Both the position numbers and the translations under genes were made by a program. The notes below the pieces were generated by a model. It was not told where the DNA came from. It was given only the letters and a program-made list of their open reading frames with translations, and ran no database searches. DNA of 64,000 bases from Cytophagaceae bacterium (GTDB taxonomy: Bacteria > Bacteroidota > Bacteroidia > Cytophagales > Flexibacteraceae), in contig CANGYH010000001.1 in NCBI GenBank assembly GCA_947458545.1, positions 868,001 to 932,000 on the forward strand, read 5' to 3'. Below, piece after piece: positions 47,270-55,445 of this stretch; the stretch's first letter is position 1, and the number at the start of each line of letters is the position of its first letter.

Positions 47270-48259
47270 CTAGTCTTCGTCGAGATTGTATTTGGAGAGA
47301 TCCATCCCGAACGTGAGGCCTTTCTCAGCAACAAGCTGCTCGAGTTCCGTCAGGGACTTTTTGCCGAAGTTGCGGAATTTCATCATGTCCGACACTTCGA
47401 GTTTGGCGAGGTCGCCTAGGGTGCGCACGTCTGCCGCTTTGAGGCAGTTGTAGGCACGTACTGACAGATCCAGGTCTGACAGCGGGGTTTTGAGCATTTT
47501 GCGCATCTGCACAAACTCCTCGTCTACCGGCTCCTCTTCTACGGGGCGGGGTGCCTCGAAGGTGAGGTTCTGGTCTGCAAAGAGCATGAAGTGCTTGATG
47601 AGGATGCTAGCTGCTCCTTTGAGGGCATCTTCTGGGTGGATAGAGCCATCGGTCTGGATATCGAGCAGAAGGCGCTCGTAATCCGTCTTTTGCTCTACGC
47701 GGGTGTTTTCTACCTGATACTTTACGTTCACGATGGGCGTGAAGATGGTATCGATAGGAATCACACCAGAGAGTTGCTCGGGCTGCTTGTTCTCTTCAGC
47801 AGGAACGTAGCCACGGCCTTTGTCTACGGTGAGCTCAATCTCGAAATCTACGCCGGGTTGCAGGCGGCAGATGACGAGGTCTTTGTTGAGCACCTCGAAG
47901 GCGGCCGAAAAGCGAGAGATGTCTCCGGCTTTAAAAACGTCCTGCCCTTTGATTTGAACGGTGATCTTGGCATCGTTTACCTCGGAGATGCGCTTCATGC
48001 GCACCATTTTGAGGTTGAGTATGATTTCAGATACGTCTTCCATCACGCCCTCAAGCGTGGAGAACTCGTGCAGAACGCCAGGGATGCGGATGGAGGTAAT
48101 CCCGTAGCCTTCAAGCGAAGACAGCAGGATGCGACGCAGTGCGTTGCCGATGGTTACGCCATACCCCTTCTCTAACGGCTTGAACTCGAAAGTACCGTGG
48201 AAGTTGTCGGCCTTTTCCATCACTACCTTATCAGGCATCTGGAAATTGAGTAGCGACAT
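47270..48259 (-). CDS. rpoA: DNA-directed RNA polymerase subunit alpha
   Basis: 329 residues. The N-terminal dimerisation domain shows [20 protein letters not shown] with [18 protein letters not shown]. The C-terminal domain (about 240-329) has [20 protein letters not shown] and [18 protein letters not shown], which contact UP elements and activators. ATG 48259 ([13 protein letters not shown]) is the right start; a longer open frame reaching 48442 is not conserved. Between rpsD and rplQ as usual in Bacteroidota. Confidence 0.97.
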   Translation of the reverse strand: MSLLNFQMPDKVVMEKADNFHGTFEFKPLEKGYGVTIGNALRRILLSSLEGYGITSIRIPGVLHEFSTLEGVMEDVSEIILNLKMVRMKRISEVNDAKITVQIKGQDVFKAGDISRFSAAFEVLNKDLVICRLQPGVDFEIELTVDKGRGYVPAEENKQPEQLSGVIPIDTIFTPIVNVKYQVENTRVEQKTDYERLLLDIQTDGSIHPEDALKGAASILIKHFMLFADQNLTFEAPRPVEEEPVDEEFVQMRKMLKTPLSDLDLSVRAYNCLKAADVRTLGDLAKLEVSDMMKFRNFGKKSLTELEQLVAEKGLTFGMDLSKYNLDED

Positions 48260-48336
48260 AGGTTCTGTTGTTTGATGCCGGCCCGGAGTAGGCCTCTGGG
48301 CCGGCAGGGTTGAGGGATAGAGTGAAAGAAGCTGGA

Positions 48337-48942
48337 TTACTTCGAGTAGAGTTCGACGATGGCCTGCTCGTTGATATTCTCCGGGATTTGATCGCGGTTG
48401 GGATATGCAACGAAGCTGCCTTGGAGCTCTTGCTGGTTCCACTCAAGCCAGGTGTAGCGGCGGCTGTTGCGCGCTGCCAGGCTGTTGGTGATGGCCTCGA
48501 GGTTCTTGCTGCTCTCGCGGATGGAGATAACGTCGCCGGGCTTCACCTGGTAGCTGGGGATGTTTACCAGTTCGCCGTTGACGGTGATGTGCTTGTGCAA
48601 CACAAGCTGGCGTGCACCCCGACGGGTGGGAGCGATGGAGAGGCGGAAGACCACGTTGTCGAGGCGAGCCTCGAGGAAACGGAGGAGGTTTTCACCCGTG
48701 ATACCCTCCTTCACCTGTGCGCGGTGGAAGAGATTCTCGAACTGGCGCTCCAGCACACCGTAGGTGTACTTGGCCTTTTGCTTCTCGGCCAATTGGAGCG
48801 AGTATTCAGATTGCTTGCGGCGGCGGCCACGGCCGTGCTGGCCTGGGCCGTAGGCTTTCTTTTGCGCAGCCTTTTGGAAGCCGAAGATTGCCTCGCCGAA
48901 GCGGCGGGCGATTTTAGCGCGGGGTCCGGTAAAACGTGCCAT
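48337..48942 (-). CDS. rpsD: 30S ribosomal protein S4
   Basis: 201 residues: [55 protein letters not shown] and the S4 RNA-binding fold [13 protein letters not shown] through [15 protein letters not shown]. It nucleates 30S assembly and in many bacteria also regulates its operon. The zinc-binding cysteines found in some S4 proteins are absent. In the usual position between rpsK and rpoA. Confidence 0.97.
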   Translation of the reverse strand: MARFTGPRAKIARRFGEAIFGFQKAAQKKAYGPGQHGRGRRRKQSEYSLQLAEKQKAKYTYGVLERQFENLFHRAQVKEGITGENLLRFLEARLDNVVFRLSIAPTRRGARQLVLHKHITVNGELVNIPSYQVKPGDVISIRESSKNLEAITNSLAARNSRRYTWLEWNQQELQGSFVAYPNRDQIPENINEQAIVELYSK

Positions 48943-48985
48943 TACAGATGTTTGCGTGTTTTAACTGATACCGAAGTGGGTAGCG

Positions 48986-49378
48986 TTAGACGCGGCGCCG
49001 CTTCGGAGGACGGCAACCATTGTGTGGCAGGGGCGTAACGTCGGTGATGGTAGTCACCTCGATTCCGGAGTTTTGGATGGTACGGATGGCAGACTCACGG
49101 CCAGAGCCGGGGCCTTTCACGAATACCTCTACCTTACGCAGGCCAAGCTCGTAGGCGCCTTGGCTGGCTTTGGCAGCTGCTTGTTGAGCAGCGTAGGGCG
49201 TGTTCTTTTTAGAACCACGGAAGCCCATGTTGCCCGCAGAGCCCCAGGTGATAACCTCACCGGCTTGGTTGGTAAGGCTGATGATGATGTTGTTGAAGCT
49301 GGCGCGGATGTGTGCTTGCCCAACGGGCTCCACCACGACCACGCGCTTCTTGGCTTTGTCTTTGCGCTTTTGTGCCAT
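48986..49378 (-). CDS. rpsK: 30S ribosomal protein S11
   Basis: 130 residues. [40 protein letters not shown] and the C-terminal [19 protein letters not shown] are diagnostic. It forms part of the 30S platform near the Shine-Dalgarno-binding site. Located between rpsM and rpsD. Confidence 0.97.
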   Translation of the reverse strand: MAQKRKDKAKKRVVVVEPVGQAHIRASFNNIIISLTNQAGEVITWGSAGNMGFRGSKKNTPYAAQQAAAKASQGAYELGLRKVEVFVKGPGSGRESAIRTIQNSGIEVTTITDVTPLPHNGCRPPKRRRV

Positions 49379-49417
49379 GTGACGAAATTGAAACCCCTGA
49401 CGGGGAGGTGATCTAGA

Positions 49418-49795
49418 TTACTTGGTGGCCTTTTTCTTGTTAGCAACCGTTTTACGCTTGCCTTTGCGGGTACGCGTGTTGTTTTTGGTGCGCTGTCCGC
49501 GGACGGGCAGGCCTTTGCGGTGACGCAAGCCACGGTAGCAGCCAATGTCCATCAAGCGTTTGATGGAGAGGCTGATCTCTGACTTGAGGGCACCTTCTAC
49601 CCGAAACTCTGCACCGATGAGGGCGCGGATTTCGTTAACCTCAGACTCGCTCCAGTCTTTGGCTTTTTTGTCGAAGTCTATGCTCAGGCGCGAGAGAATG
49701 TTGCGCGCAGAGCTGCGGCCGAGGCCGAAGATGTAGGTGAGGGCGATCTCGCCCCGCTTGTTGTCGGGTATGTCTACCCCAGCAATCCTTGCCAT
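49418..49795 (-). CDS. rpsM: 30S ribosomal protein S13
   Basis: 125 residues: [54 protein letters not shown] and [20 protein letters not shown] with a basic tail. It sits in the 30S head, touching the P-site tRNA and the 50S bridge. Follows rpmJ. Confidence 0.97.
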   Translation of the reverse strand: MARIAGVDIPDNKRGEIALTYIFGLGRSSARNILSRLSIDFDKKAKDWSESEVNEIRALIGAEFRVEGALKSEISLSIKRLMDIGCYRGLRHRKGLPVRGQRTKNNTRTRKGKRKTVANKKKATK

Positions 49796-49839
49796 GTGTT
49801 TGTGCGTTGAGGTGTTTGCAGGTAACTATGCCTTGCGGC

Positions 49840-49956
49840 TTAGCCCTGGCGTTGCTTGTAACGGGGGTTCTTTTTGTTGATCACGAAAAGTTTCCCCTTG
49901 CGGCGAATGACGATGCAATCTTCGCTTCGCTTCTTGATGGAGGCTTTGACTTTCAT
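49840..49956 (-). CDS. rpmJ: 50S ribosomal protein L36
   Basis: 38 residues: [20 protein letters not shown], then [18 protein letters not shown]. Only one cysteine (C14) remains of the four ligands of zinc-binding L36, so this is the zinc-free form common in Bacteroidota. Its place between infA and rpsM is canonical. Confidence 0.95.
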   Translation of the reverse strand: MKVKASIKKRSEDCIVIRRKGKLFVINKKNPRYKQRQG

Positions 49957-50007
49957 TGGGTTTGCTTTTGGTAAAGCGGATTTGCCTTTGGCGGGCGTTT
50001 TATACAA

Positions 50008-50226
50008 TTACCGGTAACGGTACGTAATGCGGGCTTTGGAGAGGTCGTAGGGCGACATTTCGAGCTTTACTCTGTCGCCTGGCAGGATACGGATGTAGTG
50101 CATCCGCATCTTGCCTGAGATGTGGGCGATAACCTGGTGGCCGTTTTGCAGCTCTACCCGGAACATCGCGTTGGAGAGCGCCTCTTTGATGACGCCGTCT
50201 TGTTCGATTGAGGTTTGCTTTGGCAT
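50008..50226 (-). CDS. infA: Translation initiation factor IF-1
   Basis: 72 residues, a single OB fold: [40 protein letters not shown] and [20 protein letters not shown], ending KARITYRYR. It binds the ribosomal A site during initiation. Located between map and rpmJ as in most Bacteroidota. Confidence 0.97.
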   Translation of the reverse strand: MPKQTSIEQDGVIKEALSNAMFRVELQNGHQVIAHISGKMRMHYIRILPGDRVKLEMSPYDLSKARITYRYR

Positions 50227-50281
50227 TCGGGTTAACGCGTGGGCGGTAAAAAGGTCAAGTTGACTTGTTTGGGTCTATGGG

Positions 50282-51058
50282 CTAGTAGTCGAACTTCTCG
50301 TCGATGTAGCTGAAGGTGGTTACCAGCTCAGGTTTGCCGTCGAGAATGGCTACGGTATGTTCGAAGTGGGCGGCAGGTTTACGATCCGAGGTGCGGATCG
50401 TCCACCCATCCTTTTCTTGGACAACGGACCGGCGCCCCAGCGTGATCATCGGCTCGATGGCCAAGACCATGCCTTCGGCGAGGCGAGGACCGCGCCCGCG
50501 CTGCCCATAATTGGGCACCTCGGGCTTCTCGTGCAGGTTTCGGCCAACGCCATGGCCCACCAGCTCTCTGACGACCCCATAACCCCGAGCCTCTGTATAG
50601 CTCTGGATGGCGTGGCCGATGTCTCCTACTCGGTTGCCGGTGCGCGCCTGGGCTATGCCCAAGTGTAAACTGGCTTTGGTATGCTTGAGCAGGTTCATCA
50701 CCTGGGGCGATACCTGGCCTACCGTATAGGTGTAGGCCGAATCGGAGTGGTAGCCGCGGTAGTGTACTCCGCAATCTACCGATACGATGTCTCCGTCTTT
50801 AAGCTCGTAGTTGCCGGGGATACCGTGCACTACAACCTCGTTGACAGAAATACAGAGGGCCCCCGGAAACGGCGTAGGGGCAGAGCCTCTGTATCCTTTA
50901 AAGGAAGGCACCGCCCCATGGTCGGTGATGAACTGCTGCGCCATGGCGTCCAGTTGCATCGTTCTCACTCCAGGCTGTACCATGCGGCTGATGAGGCCGT
51001 GTACTTTGCCCAGAATTTGAGCTCCCTCCTTTTGAATTTCTACTTCTTCACGCGTCAT
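50282..51058 (-). CDS. map: Methionine aminopeptidase type I
   Basis: 258 residues. It removes N-terminal methionine from new proteins. The five metal ligands are visible: two Asp in SVDCGVHYRGYHSDSAYTYT, His in ELVGHGVGRNLHEKPEVPNY, Glu in VLAIEPMIT and Glu in HFEHTVAILDG. The substrate His lies in VVHGIPGNYELKDGD. Inside the ribosomal operon, 41 bases after secY. Confidence 0.96.
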   Translation of the reverse strand: MTREEVEIQKEGAQILGKVHGLISRMVQPGVRTMQLDAMAQQFITDHGAVPSFKGYRGSAPTPFPGALCISVNEVVVHGIPGNYELKDGDIVSVDCGVHYRGYHSDSAYTYTVGQVSPQVMNLLKHTKASLHLGIAQARTGNRVGDIGHAIQSYTEARGYGVVRELVGHGVGRNLHEKPEVPNYGQRGRGPRLAEGMVLAIEPMITLGRRSVVQEKDGWTIRTSDRKPAAHFEHTVAILDGKPELVTTFSYIDEKFDY

Positions 51059-51099
51059 TCCTAAGTATCCAGACCTGTGATTTGTCTCCCAGCCAGGGG

Positions 51100-52425
51100 C
51101 TAAGAGGCAAAGGCCATGTTCTGAGGCTCGTCGCTGAACTTGCCGGTTTTCATCATACCCTCGTATTGCTTCATAAGAAGGTAAGACTCTATCTGTTGCA
51201 GGGTATCCAGAATTACCCCGACCATAATCAACAGCGAGGTACCGCCGAAGAACTGGGCAAAGTCTCTGGAAATGCCAGCCTCTGTGGCCAAGGCAGGCAT
51301 GATGGCAATGGCGATCAGGAAGAGGGCACCAGGCAGGGTGATGCGGTCGATGATCTCGTCCAGATACTGGGCAGTGGCCTCGCCGGGTTTGATGCCGGGG
51401 ATGAAGCCGTTGTTGCGCTTGAGGTCGTCAGCAATTTGCTGGCTGTTTACCGAGATGGCCGTGTAGAAGTAGGTAAACAGGATGATCAGCACGGCAAAGA
51501 GCAGGTTGTACTGCCAACTGCCTATGTCTGAGAAGGTGGCACCTATGCTGGCGGCCAGGTCTGACTCGTTGCCGCCGGCGTTTACCAGCAGGGCTGGCAA
51601 GAACATCAGCGACTGGGCAAAGATGATGGGCATTACACCAGAGCTGTTCAGCTTAAGCGGAATGTACTGACGGGCACCCTGGGCATTACGGGCTGAAATG
51701 GCCTGACGGGCATACTGCAGGGGTACGCGGCGCACAGCCTGGGTAAGCATAACAGTTCCCATAACCACGAAGAAGAGAACCACCAGCTCTAGAAGGAAGA
51801 TGAGGGCTCCGTCCATGCCACGCTGGCCAGCCTCTTTGATGATGGCACCGGGGAAGCGCGAGATGATGCCGATCATGATCAGCATAGAGATACCGTTGCC
51901 GATGCCTTTCTCGGTGATCTTCTCCCCCATCCACATGCAGAAGACAGTGCCAGCGGTGAGGCAGAGGACGGAAGAGACGTTGAAGAGAGCACCCGAAAAC
52001 TCAGGAAAAATCGCTTCTGCCGGAATGGTGGTTGCGATATAACCTACCGACTGCCCCGCCGTGATGGCAATGGTGAGCAGGCGTGTCCACTGATTGAGCT
52101 TTTTGCGGCCAGACTCACCCTCGCGCTGCATCTTTTGGATGGTAGGCACGGCTACGGTGAGCAGTTGGATGAAGATGGAGGCCGTGATGTAGGGCATGAT
52201 GCCCAGGCCGAAGATGGATGCGTTGCTGAAAGCACCGCCCAAGAAGGTATCCAGCAGGCCGAAGATGCCGCTGGTGGGTGCCTCGAGCTTGGTAGAATCT
52301 ACCCCAGGCAGCACGATGTAGCTACCCAGGCGAAATACCGCCAGGAACAGGAAGATATTCAAGATCCTGGTGCGCAGGTCCTCGATAGAAAAAATATTCC
52401 GGAAGGTCTCTACCAGCTTATTCAT
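51100..52425 (-). CDS. secY: Protein translocase subunit SecY
   Basis: 441 residues, ten membrane helices, the channel of the Sec translocon. Diagnostic segments: LGIMPYITASIFIQLLTVAV (helix 2), the RTLLTIAITAGQS-type loop (QWTRLLTIAITAGQSVGYIA), MWMGEKITEKGIGNGISMLI and the cytoplasmic loop NNGFIPGIKPGEATAQYLDE. Length normal. Preceded by a 140-bp gap with a strong hairpin. Confidence 0.97.
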   Translation of the reverse strand: MNKLVETFRNIFSIEDLRTRILNIFLFLAVFRLGSYIVLPGVDSTKLEAPTSGIFGLLDTFLGGAFSNASIFGLGIMPYITASIFIQLLTVAVPTIQKMQREGESGRKKLNQWTRLLTIAITAGQSVGYIATTIPAEAIFPEFSGALFNVSSVLCLTAGTVFCMWMGEKITEKGIGNGISMLIMIGIISRFPGAIIKEAGQRGMDGALIFLLELVVLFFVVMGTVMLTQAVRRVPLQYARQAISARNAQGARQYIPLKLNSSGVMPIIFAQSLMFLPALLVNAGGNESDLAASIGATFSDIGSWQYNLLFAVLIILFTYFYTAISVNSQQIADDLKRNNGFIPGIKPGEATAQYLDEIIDRITLPGALFLIAIAIMPALATEAGISRDFAQFFGGTSLLIMVGVILDTLQQIESYLLMKQYEGMMKTGKFSDEPQNMAFAS

Positions 52426-52528
52426 GGCGTGTTGGCAGGGGGCTCGGGGGTAGCTCTGGTTAAGAGCTGGTCGGGCGTGTAGGGCGCGGGAGGTCTGAAG
52501 GGAGAGGAAGTACTTGTTGAAAAGCCAG

Positions 52529-52555
52529 AGGGCCGGTGGCAGAACCGCCGGCCCT
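52529..52555 (-). terminator. Hairpin between rplO and secY (possible attenuator)
   Basis: An 11-bp stem (52529-52539 with 52545-52555, arm AGGGCCGG) and 5-base loop. On the minus strand it is followed by CTGGCTTTTC, moderately T-rich. It lies within the operon, so partial termination or RNA processing is more likely than a full stop. Confidence 0.45.
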
Positions 52556-52566
52556 TGGCCTATGCC

Positions 52567-53046
52567 TTAGGCTGCAGTTTCAGCCTTGGCGTGGATTTCG
52601 AAGACGGAAAGGCTACCCCCTGCGGCTTCGATGGCTGCTTTGGCCGTGGCAGAGAAGGCATGCGCCTGCACCTGCACGTTGGCTTTTAGCTCGCCGTTGC
52701 CGAGGATTTTAACCATGTCTTTCTTGGCTACCAGACCGTGTTGGGCAAAGAAAGCCAGGTCTAGCGTCTGGCCGGGGAACGACTCTGAAAGCTGCTGTAA
52801 GGTGCTCAGGTTAAGCACCTTGAAGTAAACCTTGTTGTTGTTCTTAAAGCCGAATTTAGGCACACGGCGCTGCAGAGGCATCTGGCCACCCTCGAAACCG
52901 AGCTTGGCAGAGTAGCCTGAGCGAGACTGGGCACCTTTATGACCACGGGTAGAGGTACCACCTTTGCCAGAGCCGGTACCCCGGCCCTTACGGGTGTTGT
53001 TGCGCACCGAGCCAGCGGCCGGGCGGATGTTGGATAGGCTGCTCAT
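52567..53046 (-). CDS. rplO: 50S ribosomal protein L15
   Basis: 159 residues. MSSLSNIRPAAGSVRNNTRK, GRGTGSGKGGTSTRGHKGAQ, GFEGGQMPLQRRVPKFGF and the LGNGELKANVQVQAHAFSAT strand are typical. The C terminus continues with SVFEIHAKAETAA, slightly longer than the bacterial average. Starts 4 bases after the rpmD stop. Confidence 0.96.
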   Translation of the reverse strand: MSSLSNIRPAAGSVRNNTRKGRGTGSGKGGTSTRGHKGAQSRSGYSAKLGFEGGQMPLQRRVPKFGFKNNNKVYFKVLNLSTLQQLSESFPGQTLDLAFFAQHGLVAKKDMVKILGNGELKANVQVQAHAFSATAKAAIEAAGGSLSVFEIHAKAETAA

Positions 53047-53050
53047 CGTC

Positions 53051-53227
53051 TTAGATCTGCTCTACGGTGACGAGGTGCTTCACCTTGTTGACCTTGCCTT
53101 GTACGGTTGGGGTCAGCTCCACCTCGATGGACTTATTGATTTTACCAAGGCCGAGGGCCTTCATGTTGAGTTTTTGGTTGGCAGGCGTCTTGATGGTGCT
53201 GCGAACCTGCGTGATGCGAACTTTCAT
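53051..53227 (-). CDS. rpmD: 50S ribosomal protein L30
   Basis: 58 residues: MKVRITQVRSTIKTPANQKL, NMKALGLGKINKSIEVELTP and TVQGKVNKVKHLVTVEQI. This is the normal bacterial L30 with its lysine-rich N terminus and the GLGKINKS loop. Between rpsE and rplO. Confidence 0.95.
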   Translation of the reverse strand: MKVRITQVRSTIKTPANQKLNMKALGLGKINKSIEVELTPTVQGKVNKVKHLVTVEQI

Positions 53228-53239
53228 GGCCGGGCTAGC

Positions 53240-53782
53240 TTAGGCGGTTTGTTTGGTTGCGTTGCCGTTGAAAACCGATTGCAGCGAGATGCCGCGGCGC
53301 TTGGCCACGGTAGCGGCGTCGCTCATGTTGATGAGGGCGTCTATGGTAGCTTTCACCACGTTATGTGGGTTAGAGCTGCCCTTAGACTTGGCCAGTACGT
53401 TGTGTACACCAGCAGCCTCTAGCACGGCGCGCATGGCACCACCGGCGATAACACCAGTACCAGCCGCGGCAGGCTTGAGGAATACGTAACCACCAGAGAA
53501 CTTACCATAGTTCTCGTGGGGAACGGTGTCTTTGTAGAGGGGTACGCGCACCAGGTTTTTCTTGGCGTCTTCTACGCCTTTGGTGATGGCGTCTTGTACC
53601 TCGTTGGCTTTACCGAGACCGAAGCCTACGATGCCTTTACCGTCGCCTACGACGACGATGGCAGCGAAGCTAAAGCGGCGTCCACCTTTTACGACCTTGG
53701 CCACACGGTTGATGGCCACTACTTTTTCTTTAAGCTCGGCGTCTGAGGCGCGGAGCACTTTGTTTGCAGCGGGTATGTGCAT
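53240..53782 (-). CDS. rpsE: 30S ribosomal protein S5
   Basis: 180 residues. The N-terminal dsRNA-binding-like domain reads [40 protein letters not shown], followed by [20 protein letters not shown] and [16 protein letters not shown]. It influences decoding accuracy. Located between rplR and rpmD. Confidence 0.97.
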   Translation of the reverse strand: MHIPAANKVLRASDAELKEKVVAINRVAKVVKGGRRFSFAAIVVVGDGKGIVGFGLGKANEVQDAITKGVEDAKKNLVRVPLYKDTVPHENYGKFSGGYVFLKPAAAGTGVIAGGAMRAVLEAAGVHNVLAKSKGSSNPHNVVKATIDALINMSDAATVAKRRGISLQSVFNGNATKQTA

Positions 53783-53802
53783 TGTTGTCCGTGTGTGCGG
53801 GT

Positions 53803-54153
53803 TTAGAAGATGAGGCCACCTTCGCGGGCAGCATCGGCCAGGGCCTTCACACGGCCGTGGTATAGATAACCGTTGCGGTCAAAAACGACCTTGTCGACAC
53901 CGGCGGCTTTGGCGGCGGCTGCAATGGCAGAGCCCACAGCTTTGGCGGTGTCTGTTTTGGTGCCGGTGCCTTCCAATTTGGCAGAGCTAGCGGCAGCCAG
54001 GGTAACGCCGGCCTCGTCGTTGATGACTTGGGCGTAAATCTCTTTGTTTGAGCGGAAAACCGACAACCGGGGGCGCTCTGCAGAGCCGCTGAGTTTGCGG
54101 CGGATAGAGGCCTTAATCTTGGCGCGACGTTCCAGTTTCTGTGTTTGTGACAT
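53803..54153 (-). CDS. rplR: 50S ribosomal protein L18
   Basis: 116 residues. [40 protein letters not shown] and [20 protein letters not shown], ending REGGLIF. It binds 5S rRNA with L5. Located between rplF and rpsE. Confidence 0.97.
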   Translation of the reverse strand: MSQTQKLERRAKIKASIRRKLSGSAERPRLSVFRSNKEIYAQVINDEAGVTLAAASSAKLEGTGTKTDTAKAVGSAIAAAAKAAGVDKVVFDRNGYLYHGRVKALADAAREGGLIF

Positions 54154-54174
54154 GACTTTCTGCGTAGGGCTAGA

Positions 54175-54729
54175 TTACTTGGCTGAGGTTTTACCGGCTT
54201 TACGACGAACGATCTCTCCGACGAAGCGTACGCCTTTGCCTTTGTAAGGCTCTACTTTGCGCAGTTCGCGGATTTTGGCAGCAACCTGGCCGATGAGCTC
54301 TTTGTCGGCGCTCTCCAGGGTGATGATGGGGTTCTTACCTTTTTCGGTAAGGGTGGTGGCCTTCACCTCGTCGGGCAGGGCCATAACGATGGCGTGAGAG
54401 TAGCCGAGAGACAGGTCTAGGTTTTTGCCAGACATGGCAGCCTTGAAACCTACACCTACAAGCTCAAGCTGCTTGGTGAATCCTTTGCTGACGCCTTCTA
54501 CCATGTTGGCCAGCAGCGCGCGGTAAAGGCCGTGCATGGCACGGTGGCGCTTCTGGTCTGTGGGACGGGTAACGAGCAGGTCTGAGCCCTCTTGGGAGAT
54601 GGTGATGTCAGAATCTACCAGGCGGGTGAGGGTGCCCTTGGGGCCTTTTACGGTCACCAGGTTGTTGGTGCCGACGGTCACCTGCACGCCAGCGGGCACG
54701 GTGATGGGTTGTTTTCCTATGCGAGACAT
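54175..54729 (-). CDS. rplF: 50S ribosomal protein L6
   Basis: 184 residues. MSRIGKQPITVPAGVQVTVG, VKGPKGTLTRLV, LVGVGFKAAMSGKNLDLSLG and the C-terminal motif EPYKGKGVRFVGEIVRRKAG are diagnostic. It lies near the factor-binding stalk base of the 50S. Second gene of this cluster. Confidence 0.97.
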   Translation of the reverse strand: MSRIGKQPITVPAGVQVTVGTNNLVTVKGPKGTLTRLVDSDITISQEGSDLLVTRPTDQKRHRAMHGLYRALLANMVEGVSKGFTKQLELVGVGFKAAMSGKNLDLSLGYSHAIVMALPDEVKATTLTEKGKNPIITLESADKELIGQVAAKIRELRKVEPYKGKGVRFVGEIVRRKAGKTSAK

Positions 54730-54752
54730 GGATGTGTGCTGGAGGCTAGGGT

Positions 54753-55154
54753 TTAGTAAACAAAACAGAGAACCTCTCCGCCCACGTTTTCTACGCGGGC
54801 CTCTTTTTCTGTCATCACGCCCTTGGGGGTGCTCATGATGGCAATGCCCAGGCCGTTCATTACGCGGGGCAGGTTGCCTGCTTTCACGTAGCGGCGGAGG
54901 CCGGGGCGGCTTACGCGCTCAAGCTTAATGATGGCCGGCTCTTTTGAGGCGGCATCGTACTTGAGGGCGATTTTGATGGTGCCTTGGGGGCCGTTGTCAT
55001 CCTCGAACTTGTAGTTCTGGATGAAACCCTTCTGGAAGAGCACCTTGGTGATCTCCTTCTTAAGGTTGCTGGCAGGGATCTCTACGATCCGGTGGCGGGC
55101 CCGGATGGCGTTGCGAACCCTGGTTAGGTAATCGGCGATTGGATCGGTAACCAT
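54753..55154 (-). CDS. rpsH: 30S ribosomal protein S8, first gene of the cluster here
   Basis: 133 residues: [45 protein letters not shown]-type motif [20 protein letters not shown] and [20 protein letters not shown] ending GGEVLCFVY. In most bacteria rplN-rplX-rplE-rpsN precede it. Here the next 290 bp are non-coding and then a divergent gene begins, so rpsH opens the transcript. A TACCTTTG element lies 60 bases upstream. Confidence 0.97.
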   Translation of the reverse strand: MVTDPIADYLTRVRNAIRARHRIVEIPASNLKKEITKVLFQKGFIQNYKFEDDNGPQGTIKIALKYDAASKEPAIIKLERVSRPGLRRYVKAGNLPRVMNGLGIAIMSTPKGVMTEKEARVENVGGEVLCFVY

Positions 55155-55213
55155 AGGTTGTTATAAATCCATCGCTTGCAGACCGTATGGGTGGTCTTTA
55201 AGCAAATGGCCTG

Positions 55214-55221
55214 CAAAGGTA
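55214..55221 (-). promoter_or_regulatory. Bacteroidota -7 element TACCTTTG upstream of rpsH
   Basis: On the minus strand the sequence is TACCTTTG (TAnnTTTG), 59 bases before the rpsH ATG. A TTTTTTG run (55247-55253) lies farther upstream than ideal. This would drive the shortened spc-alpha operon. Confidence 0.5.
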
Positions 55222-55388
55222 AGAAAGAAAGGTCAGTTATAAAAGCACTCTACAAAAAAGGTTTGGCCAGGGCCTTATAGAGTTCTAGGCCTGCCTCTTG
55301 AGCCTTGACACCGCTACAGCGTTGCGGCAAATGGTACGCACAGCCTATTGGCTAAGGGTTTGGCTATGTAGCCCGCCCTTGGGTTGGT

Positions 55389-55396
55389 TAGCTTTG
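55389..55396 (+). promoter_or_regulatory. Bacteroidota -7 element TAGCTTTG for the SulP gene
   Basis: A TAnnTTTG match 49 bases before the TTG start, divergent from the rpsH promoter 170 bases away. Confidence 0.45.
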
Positions 55397-55445
55397 CTGC
55401 CCATCAGATTCAACCATAAAGTGTAAGTATGGCCCTGCTGCCTGC

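Noticed and set aside
48260-48442. N-terminal extension of rpoA
   Set aside because: The open frame continues upstream but conserved alpha-subunit sequence starts at ATG 48259; the extra part covers the rpsD-rpoA spacer and is not conserved.
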